A stretch of DNA of 64,000 bases, from positions 525,418 through 589,417 of the forward strand of contig NZ_WVTD01000001.1 in the NCBI RefSeq assembly GCF_009856825.1, read 5' to 3'. Positions 8,309 to 17,043 of the stretch are shown in pieces (position 1 is the first letter of the stretch; every line of letters starts with the position of its first letter). The position numbers were made by a program, and so were the translations under genes. The DNA comes from Novosphingobium silvae. GTDB taxonomy: Bacteria > Pseudomonadota > Alphaproteobacteria > Sphingomonadales > Sphingomonadaceae. The notes below the pieces were generated by a model. The model was not told the origin of the DNA and ran no database searches. It saw only the letters and a list, made by a program, of their open reading frames with translations.

Positions 8309-9013
8309 ATGAGCCAGCCCACTCCGCTGATGCCGCACGCGACCGCTTCGTGGCTGGTCGACAGCACTGCCCTGACGTTCGAGCAGATCGCAGAGTTCTG
8401 CGGTCTTCACATGCTCGAAGTCCAGGCCATGGCCGACGATCTGGCATCCAGCAAGTATACCGGACGCGATCCCGTACGCTCGGGCGAGCTGACGATGGAA
8501 GAGATCGAGAAGGGGCAGGCCAACCCCGAGTACAAGCTGCGCATGCACAAGGTGCCGCTCGCGCAGAACCGTACCAAGGGCCCGCGCTACACCCCGGTGT
8601 CCAAGCGCCAGGACAAGCCGGACGGCATCGCCTGGATCCTGCGCAATCACCCCGAGGTCTCGGACGCGCAGATCGGCAAGCTGATCGGCACCACGCGCAA
8701 CACGATCGCGGCCATCCGCGACCGTTCGCACTGGAACATCAACAACATCACGCCCAAGGATCCGGTGACGCTCGGCCTGTGCTCGCAGCGCGAGCTCGAC
8801 GCCATCGTCGCCAAGGCCGCCAAGAAGGCAGGCATCGAGGATGACGGACTGAGCGACGAGCGCCTGTCCGACGATCGCTCGGCGCTGATCGAGGAACTGC
8901 GCGCCGAGCGCCAGGCTGCCGTACAGGCCGCCAGCGAAGCGGCCCAGGAAGCCGAAGTCGCCGCATGGCTCGAAGCCAAGCGGGCAGCCCAAGCACAGGA
9001 ACGCGGCGAGTAA
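8309..9013 (+). CDS. trcR: Cell cycle transcriptional regulator TrcR (DUF1013)
   Basis: A 234-residue protein of the DUF1013 family, nearly restricted to alphaproteobacteria and annotated as the cell-cycle regulator TrcR. The conserved core is easy to recognise: TASWLVDSTALTFEQIAEFCGLH, followed by a second helix-turn-helix-like segment (DAQIGKLIGTTRNTIAAIRDRSHWN). The C-terminal 60 residues are Ala/Glu/Arg-rich and probably form a coiled coil. The start at 8309 has a GGAG ribosome site eight bases upstream. The gap upstream also carries a parS-like site. A hairpin terminator follows the gene. Confidence 0.88.
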   Translation: MSQPTPLMPHATASWLVDSTALTFEQIAEFCGLHMLEVQAMADDLASSKYTGRDPVRSGELTMEEIEKGQANPEYKLRMHKVPLAQNRTKGPRYTPVSKRQDKPDGIAWILRNHPEVSDAQIGKLIGTTRNTIAAIRDRSHWNINNITPKDPVTLGLCSQRELDAIVAKAAKKAGIEDDGLSDERLSDDRSALIEELRAERQAAVQAASEAAQEAEVAAWLEAKRAAQAQERGE

Positions 9014-9024
9014 TCGCCGGAACG

Positions 9025-9076
9025 CCGCAGGCACCTTCGCGAACATGCGCGGGTGCCTGCGGGCGGGCTTCTTTCT
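9025..9076 (+). terminator. Probable terminator after trcR
   Basis: CCGCAGGCACC (9025-9035) is complementary to GGTGCCTGCGG (9052-9062) across a 16-base loop region and is followed by a pyrimidine-rich CTTCTTTCT stretch. It sits just after the trcR stop codon. The convergent bactofilin gene ends at 9214. Confidence 0.6.
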
Positions 9077-9213
9077 GAACTTGAAGTAAGCGGAACGGCC
9101 TGCGGTCGGCCGCTATGCGGCGCTACAGGCGAGCCTAATCAGGCGCGCTTCTTTACGGTGCGCGCCCGTGACTGCCTGCCCTTGCCGCAAACCGGCCGCG
9201 CAGGCCTGCCAGC

Positions 9214-9639
9214 TTATTCCGCTGCTGCGGGCAGGATCAGTTCGGCCTCTGCGGCGGGGAGGCGGGCGATTGCCGGCGGCATCTGTCCGCCGTTGGGGCT
9301 GAGGCGCCCTTCGAGCCGCGCACCCTGTTCGATGGTCAGCGCGTCGTAGGCCACGTCGCCTTCGATACGCGCCGTCTTGAGGATGACCACCTCGCGCGCG
9401 GCGACCGAACCGCGCACAAGACCGGCGATACGCACGGTTTCGGCGCGCACCGCGCCGGTGATCTCGCTTCCCTCACCCTGAACGAGCGCGTTGCAGCTGA
9501 TGTCGCCGTCGACGCTGCCATCCACGTGGAGATCGGCGCTTGCCGAGATGTTGCCGGTGATCGCGGTGTCCGAGCCGAGCATCGAAAAGCTCGTGCCCGC
9601 CGCGCTGACGGCGCGGGCGCTGATGAATGCCTTGGCCAT
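9214..9639 (-). CDS. Bactofilin
   Basis: A 141-residue bactofilin (polymer-forming cytoskeletal protein). The central beta-helix with short hydrophobic repeats is visible (AITGNISASADLHVDGSVDGDISCNALVQ, then EITGAVRAETVRIAGLVRGSVAAREVVILKTARIEGDVAYDALTIEQGARLEG read in order). It is flanked by flexible ends. Bactofilins assemble nucleotide-free filaments at the inner membrane and often scaffold cell-wall enzymes. The M23 peptidase gene directly upstream on the same strand (23-base gap) is the classic partner, pointing to a role in local peptidoglycan remodelling. Confidence 0.9.
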   Translation of the reverse strand: MAKAFISARAVSAAGTSFSMLGSDTAITGNISASADLHVDGSVDGDISCNALVQGEGSEITGAVRAETVRIAGLVRGSVAAREVVILKTARIEGDVAYDALTIEQGARLEGRLSPNGGQMPPAIARLPAAEAELILPAAAE

Positions 9640-9662
9640 GTCCGTCTCTCTCCTTCTGACGC

Positions 9663-10736
9663 TTACTTGTGGGTTCCGCCGCTGCTGGATTGGCCGGCAA
9701 ACTGGCCATTGCGCGCGGCTTCCAGGAACGGGCGCGGATTGACCGGGCGGTCGTTCACGCGCACCTCGAAGTGCAGGTGCGGCCCGGTCGATCGGCCGGT
9801 GCTGCCCATGGCGGCGATCAGGGCGCCTGCCTCGACCTGCTCCCCGACTTTCGCATGGAAGCCGGAAAGGTGGCCGTACCGGGTCATCAGTCCGTTGCCG
9901 TGAGTCACTTCCACGCAGTTTCCGTAGCCGGACTTGATTCCCACGAAGGTGACGCGGCCCTTCGCGGCGGCGTAGATCGGCGAGCCCATCGGGCCCGGAA
10001 AGTCGAGCCCGGCGTGGAACGCGGCGCCGCCGGTGAACGGGTCGGAACGATAGCCGAAGCTGGAGGAGACATAGGCGACATGCGCCGGGCTGACCTGCGG
10101 GATCGAGGCGAGGCCCCGTTCCAGCGCATCCATGCGCGCAAGGCTGCGGCCCATCCGGCGGAAGCGCGGATCGACGCTGCCGTCTGCCGAGGTCACCAGC
10201 TTGATGAGCGGACCACCTTCACCGGTGCGCGCCCGGGCCGCCATCGCGTCAGGATTGAGGCCGAGATTGCGAATCGCGTCCGTGGCCACTTTCGAGCGCA
10301 GTTCGGCGTAGCGGGTCAGCCGCTCGACGAGCGCCAGCTGCCCGGCCTCGACCCTGGCGAGCTCGCTGCCGTCCGGCATCGCGGCGCTGATCTTGGTGGC
10401 GGGCTGCTCCTCCTTGGGAGCGAGGGCACCTTCGTCTGCCGGGATGTCGCCGATGTGGGCGTCGACCAGCTGTTCGATGAACTGCTGGCGCCGTCCGAGG
10501 TCGGCGGCGACCGCGTCCACGCTCTGGTGGTAGCGGGCGACCTTGCCCTCGGCCCGCGCGACCCGCGCCTCCCGCTGCGCAAGCGAGGCCTGTGCCTCGG
10601 CGGTGGATGCCTGCGACAGCGCGATCGCGCCGAGCGACACGCACCACGCGCCAAGCACCGTCACGGCAACGCCCGCCGCGATCTTCTGGCTCCGCGACGA
10701 AACACGGATGAAACGGACCTGTCCCTTCGACCGCAT
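9663..10736 (-). CDS. Membrane-anchored M23 family metallopeptidase
   Basis: A 357-residue LytM/M23 endopeptidase. An N-terminal transmembrane helix (about residues 18-38, IAAGVAVTVLGAWCVSLGAIAL) is followed by a coiled coil (AQREARVARAEGKVARYHQS). The C-terminal LytM domain keeps the zinc ligands: H-x3-D in FHAGLDFPG and H-L-H in STGPHLHFEV, so it is probably active on peptidoglycan cross-links in the periplasm. The ATG at 10736 is preferred; the frame extends to a TTG at 10805. It is the first gene of a pair with bactofilin, like the LmdC-type peptidases that work with bactofilins in other alphaproteobacteria. Confidence 0.87.
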   Translation of the reverse strand: MRSKGQVRFIRVSSRSQKIAAGVAVTVLGAWCVSLGAIALSQASTAEAQASLAQREARVARAEGKVARYHQSVDAVAADLGRRQQFIEQLVDAHIGDIPADEGALAPKEEQPATKISAAMPDGSELARVEAGQLALVERLTRYAELRSKVATDAIRNLGLNPDAMAARARTGEGGPLIKLVTSADGSVDPRFRRMGRSLARMDALERGLASIPQVSPAHVAYVSSSFGYRSDPFTGGAAFHAGLDFPGPMGSPIYAAAKGRVTFVGIKSGYGNCVEVTHGNGLMTRYGHLSGFHAKVGEQVEAGALIAAMGSTGRSTGPHLHFEVRVNDRPVNPRPFLEAARNGQFAGQSSSGGTHK

Positions 10737-11104
10737 GATGAACTCGCGATCAGGGAACGCAGTCCTGAGGCGCTGCAGGAGCGCCCCGGCTGATGTGGAT
10801 AACAAAACGACCCCGCTTGGATTCTATGTCTCAGTCCCGGATGTGCCCGCTAGCAGCCGGCATTCGCGTTGGCGAATCGACTCGCCCCGCGACCGTGCGG
10901 AATCAGGTCGAGCCGGGAGGAACCAGCGGCGAGTTGAGGGATATAACTCGGTTTGTCATTTTCAGCACCGGAACGAGCCGTTTCGTGCCTGCGTCGAACT
11001 GCCAGAATGCGACCGTCCTTTGAGCACAAGGTGACGTTCGCAAGACAGACTCGCCATCCCTGCCGGGCGGTGACAAGGCCGCGTGCCGGTGCTAGCCCGG
11101 CGCC
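10737..11104. other. Divergent intergenic region between M23 peptidase and proA
   Basis: This 368-base stretch separates the divergent peptidase and proA starts. The first 69 bases could be an N-terminal extension of the peptidase from a TTG at 10805. A TATAAC motif on the plus strand at about 10940 (in AGGGATATAACTCGG) could be part of a promoter, but no convincing -35 partner is visible. I see no RNA gene, repeat or conserved small ORF. Confidence 0.4.
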
Positions 11105-12406
11105 ATGGACATGCAGAGCAATCCCGGCGACGCGGCAGGCACACAGGCCGTTCAGGAAACCCCCGAGGCGCTCGTCGCGCGGCTGGCGAAGGATGGACGG
11201 GCCGCACAGCGCGTGCTCGCCCGCCTGTCGCCGGACCGCAAGGCACAGGCGCTGCGTGCCGCCGCCGCCGCGCTGCGCTCCGCCCATGGCGACATCCTTG
11301 CCGCCAACGCGCAGGACATCGCCGCAGGCCAGGCGAAAGGCCTTTCCGCGGCGCTGCTCGACCGGCTGCGGCTCGATGAGGTTCGCCTGCAGGGCATTGC
11401 CGATGCGTTGGAGCAGGTCGCCGCTCTTCCCGATCCGGTGGGCGAGGTAATCTCCGCCGCCGAGAGGCCCAACGGCCTGCGGCTTTCGCGCGTGCGGATC
11501 CCGATCGGCCTGATCGGCATCATCTACGAAAGCCGGCCCAACGTCACGGCGGACGCGGCGGCGCTCTGCCTGCGGTCGGGCAACGCGGTGCTGCTGCGCG
11601 GCGGTAGCGAGGCGCTGCACTCCAACCATGCCATCCACGCAGCGCTCGTGGCGGGGCTGGAGAGCGAAGGCATCCCGGCGGCCGCCATCCAGCTCGTTCC
11701 CACGCAGGACCGCGCCGTGGTGGGCGCCATGCTCACCGCGGCCGGGCTTATCGACATGATCGTGCCGCGCGGGGGCAAGAGCCTGGTCGCGCGGGTGCAG
11801 GCCGATGCGCGGGTGCCCGTGCTCGCCCATCTCGACGGGATCTGCCACACCTACATCCACGCCGCCGCCGATCCGGAGATGGCCCGCAACCTCGCGCTCA
11901 ACGCCAAGATGCGGCGGACCGGGATCTGCGGGGCGATGGAGACGCTGCTGCTCGACACCCAGTTCCCCGCCAGCGAGGCGGTGGTCGCCGCGCTGCTCGA
12001 TGCGGGCTGCGAACTGCGCGGCGACGCGCGCGCGCAGGCGCTCGACCCGCGAATCGGCACGGCGAGCGACGAGGACTGGGACACCGAGTACCTCGATGCC
12101 GTGCTCTCGGTGGCGGTGGTGGACGGGATCGAGCCGGCGCTGGAACACATCGCGGCGCATTCCTCGCACCATACCGACGCGATCGTGACCGCGGACGGCG
12201 AGGCGGCCGAGCGCTTCCTCGACGAGGTCGACAGCGCCATCGTCATGGTCAACGCGTCCAGCCAGTTCGCCGACGGGGGCGAGTTCGGCCTCGGCGCCGA
12301 GATCGGCATCGCGACCGGCCGGCTTCACGCACGGGGCCCGGTCGCGCTCGAAGGCCTCACCACCTACAAGTGGCAGGTGCGCGGCTCGGGGCAGGCGCGG
12401 CCCTGA
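11105..12406 (+). CDS. proA: Glutamate-5-semialdehyde dehydrogenase (gamma-glutamyl phosphate reductase)
   Basis: A 433-residue aldehyde dehydrogenase-superfamily enzyme that reduces gamma-glutamyl phosphate to glutamate-5-semialdehyde with NADPH in proline synthesis. Family landmarks are [31 protein letters not shown] (read in two parts), [19 protein letters not shown] and the catalytic cysteine region [14 protein letters not shown]. The end ([15 protein letters not shown]) is the usual ProA C-terminus. It starts a run of plus-strand housekeeping genes, with nadD following nine bases after its stop. The partner gene proB is not in the window. Confidence 0.96.
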   Translation: [433 protein letters not shown]

Positions 12407-12414
12407 CCGCCCGC

Positions 12415-13083
12415 ATGGTTCATGCCGGGATGCGGCGCGCGGGAGGGGCGGTCGGCCTGCTTGGCGGCAGCTTCAACCCGGCCCATGGCGGGCACCGGCG
12501 CATCACCCTGTTCGCGATGAAGGCGCTGGCGCTGGACGAGGCGTGGTGGCTGGTATCGCCCGGCAATCCGCTGAAGCCCGCAAAGGGCATGGCGCCGCTT
12601 GCCACACGGGTCGAATCGGCCAGGCGGCAGGCGCGGCGGTCGCGAATCCGGGTGACCGCCATCGAGCGTGAACTCGGCACCCGCTACACGGTCGACACGC
12701 TGCGGGCACTCTTGCGCCGCTACCCGAAACGCCGCTTCGTCTGGCTCATGGGGGCCGACAATCTCGCCCAGCTGCACCGCTGGAAAGACTGGCGGACGAT
12801 CGCGCGGATCATGCCGATTGCGGTGATCGCCCGTCCGGGGTATGATGGCGTTGCCCTCGCGAGCCCCGCGATGGCCTGGCTGGGCCGCCACCGGAAGCCC
12901 GTGACCAGTCTTCGCGACCCGGAAAGGTGGAGCGCACCCGCGCTAGTGACATTGCGATTCGACCCCGATACGCGGTCGGCAACGGCGATACGCCAGGCCG
13001 ATCCGGACTGGGCACGAAGATCAGTAAAGCGATCTTCGCGGGATGCAGTCACGCACCGCACCATTCCGGGAACGGCAGAGTGA
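12415..13083 (+). CDS. nadD: Nicotinate-nucleotide adenylyltransferase
   Basis: A 222-residue nucleotidyltransferase that adenylates nicotinate mononucleotide in NAD synthesis. The (H/T)xGH signature appears as GGSFNPAHGGHRR near the N-terminus, followed by ELGTRYTVDTLRALL and the FVWLMGADNLAQLHRWKDW substrate region. The closing FDPDTRSATAIR corresponds to the ISSTxIR motif. The frame is open back to a GTG inside proA, but ATG 12415 (or 12430) just after the proA stop is the sensible start. The proA-nadD-rsfS-rlmH order is common in alphaproteobacteria. Confidence 0.94.
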   Translation: MVHAGMRRAGGAVGLLGGSFNPAHGGHRRITLFAMKALALDEAWWLVSPGNPLKPAKGMAPLATRVESARRQARRSRIRVTAIERELGTRYTVDTLRALLRRYPKRRFVWLMGADNLAQLHRWKDWRTIARIMPIAVIARPGYDGVALASPAMAWLGRHRKPVTSLRDPERWSAPALVTLRFDPDTRSATAIRQADPDWARRSVKRSSRDAVTHRTIPGTAE

Positions 13084-13197
13084 GCGGCCTTGCGGCCCCT
13101 TTCCTGCGCAACCGGCACATCGAGCACACGATCGATCCAGACGCGGCGGTTTTCGTCGTGCGCGGGCGATCGCTGAAAGGAGCAGACACCAACTAAG

Positions 13198-13608
13198 ATG
13201 CCACAGGCACAGATACAGCCGGCCCCTACCGGCGCAACGCCCCTCCCGGCCCAGAACGCCTCCGTCCACAGCGACGATCCGCTTCTGGCCCTCGTCCTCC
13301 AGTCGCTGGACGACGACCAGGTGCAGGAACTCGTCGTCATCGACCTCGAGGGCAAGTCGAGCATCGCCGATTTCATGGTGATCGGCTCGGGCCGTTCCAC
13401 CCGCCAGGTCGCCGCGATGGCGCAGAAGCTGGGCGAACGCCTCAAGCAGGGCGGTTTCGGCCACCCGCGCATCGAAGGTCTTCCGGCCGCCGACTGGGTC
13501 CTGATCGACGCAGGCGGCGTGGTCGTGCACCTCTTCCGTCCGGAAGTGCGCAGCTTCTACAACCTGGAAAGGATGTGGGGCTTCGACGGACCATCCGGCG
13601 CGGCCTGA
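13198..13608 (+). CDS. rsfS: Ribosome silencing factor RsfS
   Basis: A 136-residue DUF143/Iojap-family protein that binds ribosomal protein L14 and blocks subunit joining when nutrients are low. The core is recognisable from LVLQSLDDDQVQELVVIDLEGKSS through FMVIGSGRSTRQV to DWVLIDAGGVVVHLFRPEVRSFYNLERMW. The first 28 residues are a Pro/Ala/Gln-rich extension. A GAAAGGAG ribosome site lies about 15 bases ahead of the ATG, longer than usual spacing. Confidence 0.95.
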   Translation: MPQAQIQPAPTGATPLPAQNASVHSDDPLLALVLQSLDDDQVQELVVIDLEGKSSIADFMVIGSGRSTRQVAAMAQKLGERLKQGGFGHPRIEGLPAADWVLIDAGGVVVHLFRPEVRSFYNLERMWGFDGPSGAA

Positions 13609-13749
13609 GGCCGGCGCCGCCGCGCAGAGGATGAGCCCGGCGCCGGAGCCTGTCTCCGCAAGGCGCGCCGGGTGCCCTCGCGACACGAACCGCGCCGGGA
13701 TCGCAGCGCTTTCCCGGAACGCGTCCTTCGTGCGGCTTCGCATTCCACG

Positions 13750-14175
13750 ATGCTTCTCCACATCATCGCCCGCGGCAAGATCGCCCGCTCGCCCGAAGGG
13801 GAGCTGCTCGACCGCTATGCCCGGCGAATCACATGGCCGTTTCGCCACAGCGAATTGCCCGACGTGGGTGGCAAGGTCCCGCCGCCCGCGCAGACGCCCA
13901 GCCGCGATGTCCTGATGGACGAGCGGGGCAAGGCGATGAGCTCCGAGGAGTTCGCCGCGCTGCTCGGCCGCTGGCGTGACGAGGGAGTGCGCGAATGCCG
14001 CTTCCTCATCGGCGCTGCGGACGGACACGGCGAGGAAGCCCGCGCCCGTGCAGACCATCTCCTGTGCTTCGGCCGCATGACCTGGCCTCACCTGATGGCG
14101 CGCGCCATGCTGGCCGAACAGCTCTGGCGCGCCACCGCCATCCTTGCCGGGCATCCCTATCATCGCTCGGGGTAG
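13750..14175 (+). CDS. rlmH: 23S rRNA (pseudouridine1915-N3)-methyltransferase
   Basis: A 141-residue SPOUT-class methyltransferase that modifies pseudouridine 1915 in helix 69 of 23S rRNA. The family pattern is clear: an MLLHIIARGKI start, the RDVLMDERGKAMSSEEFA segment, the FLIGAADGHG knot region, and the closing MTWPHLMARAMLAEQLWRATAILAGHPYH. Start at ATG 13750; the frame remains open upstream, but homologues start here. It follows rsfS after a 141-base gap in which I see no gene. Confidence 0.95.
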   Translation: MLLHIIARGKIARSPEGELLDRYARRITWPFRHSELPDVGGKVPPPAQTPSRDVLMDERGKAMSSEEFAALLGRWRDEGVRECRFLIGAADGHGEEARARADHLLCFGRMTWPHLMARAMLAEQLWRATAILAGHPYHRSG

Positions 14176-14227
14176 GCCCAAGCAAAACCTCTTCCCGATG
14201 GGTCGCGGCTGTCCTAGTCCGAGTGCC

Positions 14228-15475
14228 GTGAAGCCTCGTCCCCGCACTTTCCTGTTGCTTACGGCCTGCGCTGCCGCGGTGCTCGCCACGCAGGCGACTT
14301 CGCAGGCGTCCCTGCAGGGGAACACGCTTGCCGTGCTCGATCCCGCGCTCGACGCCCGACGGGCGCGGGCCGATATGCGCGCGGCGCAAGCGGAAGGCGC
14401 GGCTGCGCGCAAGCGGGCCGAAACCCTGGAGCAGCGCGCCCGGCAGGTTACAAAAGCTGCTGAAAGCACCGCGCGCGAAGCGGCTGCGGTGGCAGCGCGC
14501 ATCCAGGAAACCGAGGCCGCCATTGCGGCGCAGCGTGCCCGGATGCAGCTCATCGCCTCGCAGCGCGCGGGCCTGCGCGCGCAGCTTGCCGAGCGGCAGG
14601 GTCCGCTCGCGGCGCTGACCGGGGCTCTCCAGCGCCTTTCGCGGCGGCCACCATTGCTGGCCCTGCTGCGCCCGGGCTCGGTACGTGATGCGGTCTACAT
14701 GCGCGCCATGCTCGACACCATGCTGCCCGAGGTGGAGCGGCGCACCGCCGGTCTGCGGCAGGCGATCGAGCGAGGCCGCGCGCTGGAAGGGCAGGCGCGC
14801 GCCGCCGCCGCCGCGCTCGGCGCTGCGCAGGAACAGATGCGCCAGCGCCGGCGGCACCTGACCGCGCTTGAAACCCGCCAGCGGCTCGACGGGCGGGAAG
14901 CGACCGGGATCGCCGCGCGCGAAGGGGACCGCGCTCTCGCGCTGGCGGAAAAGGCCCGCGATCTTGGAGCGCTGGTGAAGGAAATGGGGCGGCAGGGACA
15001 ATTGCGCGCGCAGCTTGGCGCACTGCCCGGACCCATCGCGCGGCCTCTTCGGCCCGAGGAAGCGCGAGTGCCCGCCGCCGCGCAGTTCGTGCCGCCGCCA
15101 CAGGGGCTCCCCGCCTATATCCTGCCCGTGACCGGCCGTCTGGTCACCGGGTTCGGCGAGGATGCGCCCGGCCAGTCGCGCTCGGCGGGGCTGGTGCTGG
15201 CGCCGCGCCCCATGGCGCAGGCGGTGTCTCCCGCGCCGGGCCGGGTGGCCTTTGCCGGGCCCTATCGCGGCTACGACCGGATCGTCATCATCCAGCACGA
15301 AGGCGGCTGGACCTCGCTCGTCACCGGCCTGGCCAAGCTTGACGTACAGGTCGGGGAGGGCGTCCTTGCGGGATCGCCGATCGGCAACGCTGGGCCCCGC
15401 GCACCCCGCGTCATGGTCGAGCTTCGGCGCGAGGGCGAGCCGGTGAACCCGCTCCAATTCGTCCGTTCGCTCTGA
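14228..15475 (+). CDS. Murein hydrolase activator EnvC-like protein (degenerate M23 domain)
   Basis: A 415-residue exported coiled-coil protein. A signal peptide (FLLLTACAAAVLATQATSQA) leads into a long Ala/Arg/Gln/Glu-rich coiled coil (about residues 30-270) and a C-terminal LytM-fold domain. That domain has lost the zinc ligands: the H-x3-D position reads SAGLVLAP and the H-x-H position reads RVMVELRR, so it is a regulatory rather than catalytic domain, as in EnvC, which activates cell-division amidases. The start is taken as GTG 14228 because the signal peptide follows directly; an in-frame ATG at 14198 is an alternative. The envC-ctpA order is typical of the group. Confidence 0.85.
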   Translation: MKPRPRTFLLLTACAAAVLATQATSQASLQGNTLAVLDPALDARRARADMRAAQAEGAAARKRAETLEQRARQVTKAAESTAREAAAVAARIQETEAAIAAQRARMQLIASQRAGLRAQLAERQGPLAALTGALQRLSRRPPLLALLRPGSVRDAVYMRAMLDTMLPEVERRTAGLRQAIERGRALEGQARAAAAALGAAQEQMRQRRRHLTALETRQRLDGREATGIAAREGDRALALAEKARDLGALVKEMGRQGQLRAQLGALPGPIARPLRPEEARVPAAAQFVPPPQGLPAYILPVTGRLVTGFGEDAPGQSRSAGLVLAPRPMAQAVSPAPGRVAFAGPYRGYDRIVIIQHEGGWTSLVTGLAKLDVQVGEGVLAGSPIGNAGPRAPRVMVELRREGEPVNPLQFVRSL

Positions 15476-15483
15476 CGCGGCGA

Positions 15484-15499
15484 TGTTTCACGTGGAACC
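15484..15499. other. parS-like ParB-binding palindrome (site 3)
   Basis: TGTTTCACGTGGAACC, identical to site 1, lies nine bases after the envC stop codon in the gap before ctpA. It differs from the consensus parS only at the last base. This is the third member of an evenly spaced intergenic series. Confidence 0.75.
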
Positions 15500-15649
15500 T
15501 GCCCTTTCCAGTCCCGCGATCGCACCCATATGAGGGCACGAGCATTAAAGCACGGGGCCCCGTTCCGCTGGCGTTCACCGCGCCGGGGCGATAGGATGGG
15601 CCCGAACCCTGACCGGCCGCGCCGCCGGATGACGTTGAAAGAGTCGCCG

Positions 15650-17029
15650 ATGAAGACCCCGTTCCGTCCCGCTGCATTCCTCAAGGCCGCGCTGCTGGTT
15701 TCCGCCGTGGCCGTGCTGCCCGCAGCGACCTCGGGGCTCGCCGCAGTCGATACCCGCGCCGCGCACGAGTTCGACAAGCTCTTCACCATCTACGAGATCG
15801 TGAAGGAGAACTATGTCGACCAGGTGGACGACGACAAGCTGCTCAAGGGCGCGATCGACGGGATGCTGGCCAGCCTCGATCCCCACTCGAACTATCTCGA
15901 CGGTCCCTCGCTCCAGCGGCTGGAGACGATGATCGACGGCAAGTATACCGGCCTCGGCCTCTCCGTGATTGAGGACGAGGGCGCGGTGAAGATCATCTCG
16001 CCGTTCAAGGGCAGCCCGGCCGAGAAGGCAGGGCTCAAGGCCGGCGACTACATCACCCACCTCGACGGCGTGCTCTATTACGAGCGCGATCTGGACGAGG
16101 CCGTGTCGAAGATGCGCGGCGCGGCCGGAACCTCGATCCGGCTGACGATCTTCCGCCAGGGCCGCGACGAGCCTTTCGACGTCACCGTGACGCGCGGCGT
16201 CATCGAGCTCGAGCCGGTCACCTGGGAGCTGAAGGACGGCGTGGGCGTGATTTCGGTGAACGAGTTCTCGCGCGATGTGGGCAACGACGTGAACAACGCG
16301 CTGACCGACCTCAAGAAGCAGGCTGCGCTCAAGACCGGCGGCAAGCTCGCAGGGATCGTGCTGGACCTGCGCTCGAACCCGGGCGGCTCGCTGGACGAGG
16401 CGGTGGCCCTTTCAGACCTCTTCCTGGAAAAGGGCGACATCGTCTCGCAGCGCGGCCGCAATGCCAGCGAGAACCAGTTCTACCGCGCCGAATCGATGTT
16501 CCGCGGCGATGCGGCCAAGGGCCTGCCGGTGGTGGTGCTGGTGGATGCGGGCTCGGCGTCCGCTTCGGAAATCGTCGCCGGTGCGCTGCAGGACCAGAAG
16601 CGCGCGGTCGTCATGGGCGAGCGCACTTTCGGCAAGGGCTCGGTGCAGACCTTCCTGCCGCTCGACAACGAAAGCGCGGTCAAGCTCACCACCGCGCGCT
16701 ACTTCACCCCGGCCGGCCATTCCGTGCAGGAAGGCGGCATCGTGCCCGACATCAAGGTGCCCCAGCTTTCCGATCCCGACGCCCGCGCCCGGGCGGAGCG
16801 AGCGGTGCGCGAATCCGATCTTCGCGGCCACCTGATCAACGAGGCCTCGCTAAAGGACAAGGATCTGGAGACCGACAAGATCGACGATCCGCGTTTCAAG
16901 ATGACCGCCGCCGAGCTCGAGAGGCAGGGCATCAAGGATTTCCAGCTTAGCTATGCGATCTCGACGCTGCAGCGCACGGCCGGAAAACCCGCGCTGGCGG
17001 CGGCGGCGTCTCCCACCGGCAAGCGTTGA
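15650..17029 (+). CDS. ctpA: Carboxyl-terminal processing protease (S41 family)
   Basis: A 459-residue periplasmic serine protease of the CtpA/Prc family. A signal or anchor segment (FLKAALLVSAVAVLPAATSGLAA) is followed by the N-terminal domain, a PDZ domain (about 95-175, GLGLSVIEDEGAVKIISPF and GLKAGDYITHLDG) and the S41 catalytic core. The catalytic dyad is visible as Ser304 in GSASASEIVAG and Lys329 in TFGKGSVQT. These enzymes trim C-termini of envelope proteins and cell-wall hydrolases. ATG 15650 is chosen for the signal peptide and the upstream GAAAGAG; ATG 15629 is an alternative. Confidence 0.94.
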   Translation: MKTPFRPAAFLKAALLVSAVAVLPAATSGLAAVDTRAAHEFDKLFTIYEIVKENYVDQVDDDKLLKGAIDGMLASLDPHSNYLDGPSLQRLETMIDGKYTGLGLSVIEDEGAVKIISPFKGSPAEKAGLKAGDYITHLDGVLYYERDLDEAVSKMRGAAGTSIRLTIFRQGRDEPFDVTVTRGVIELEPVTWELKDGVGVISVNEFSRDVGNDVNNALTDLKKQAALKTGGKLAGIVLDLRSNPGGSLDEAVALSDLFLEKGDIVSQRGRNASENQFYRAESMFRGDAAKGLPVVVLVDAGSASASEIVAGALQDQKRAVVMGERTFGKGSVQTFLPLDNESAVKLTTARYFTPAGHSVQEGGIVPDIKVPQLSDPDARARAERAVRESDLRGHLINEASLKDKDLETDKIDDPRFKMTAAELERQGIKDFQLSYAISTLQRTAGKPALAAAASPTGKR

Positions 17030-17043
17030 CGGCCGTCCCCGGC

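Noticed and set aside
9521..9530. TCCACGTGGA inside the bactofilin gene (and CCACGTGG at 3885-3892 in the exonuclease gene)
   Set aside because: Only the inner core matches parS; outer arms are absent and both are within coding sequence.
12927..13196. An 89-codon open frame bridging nadD and rsfS
   Set aside because: It overlaps most of the nadD 3' half in another frame, has no recognisable motif, and no ribosome site.
14228..15475. EnvC-like protein as an active M23 peptidase
   Set aside because: The zinc-binding H-x3-D and H-x-H positions are replaced, so it was annotated as a non-catalytic activator.
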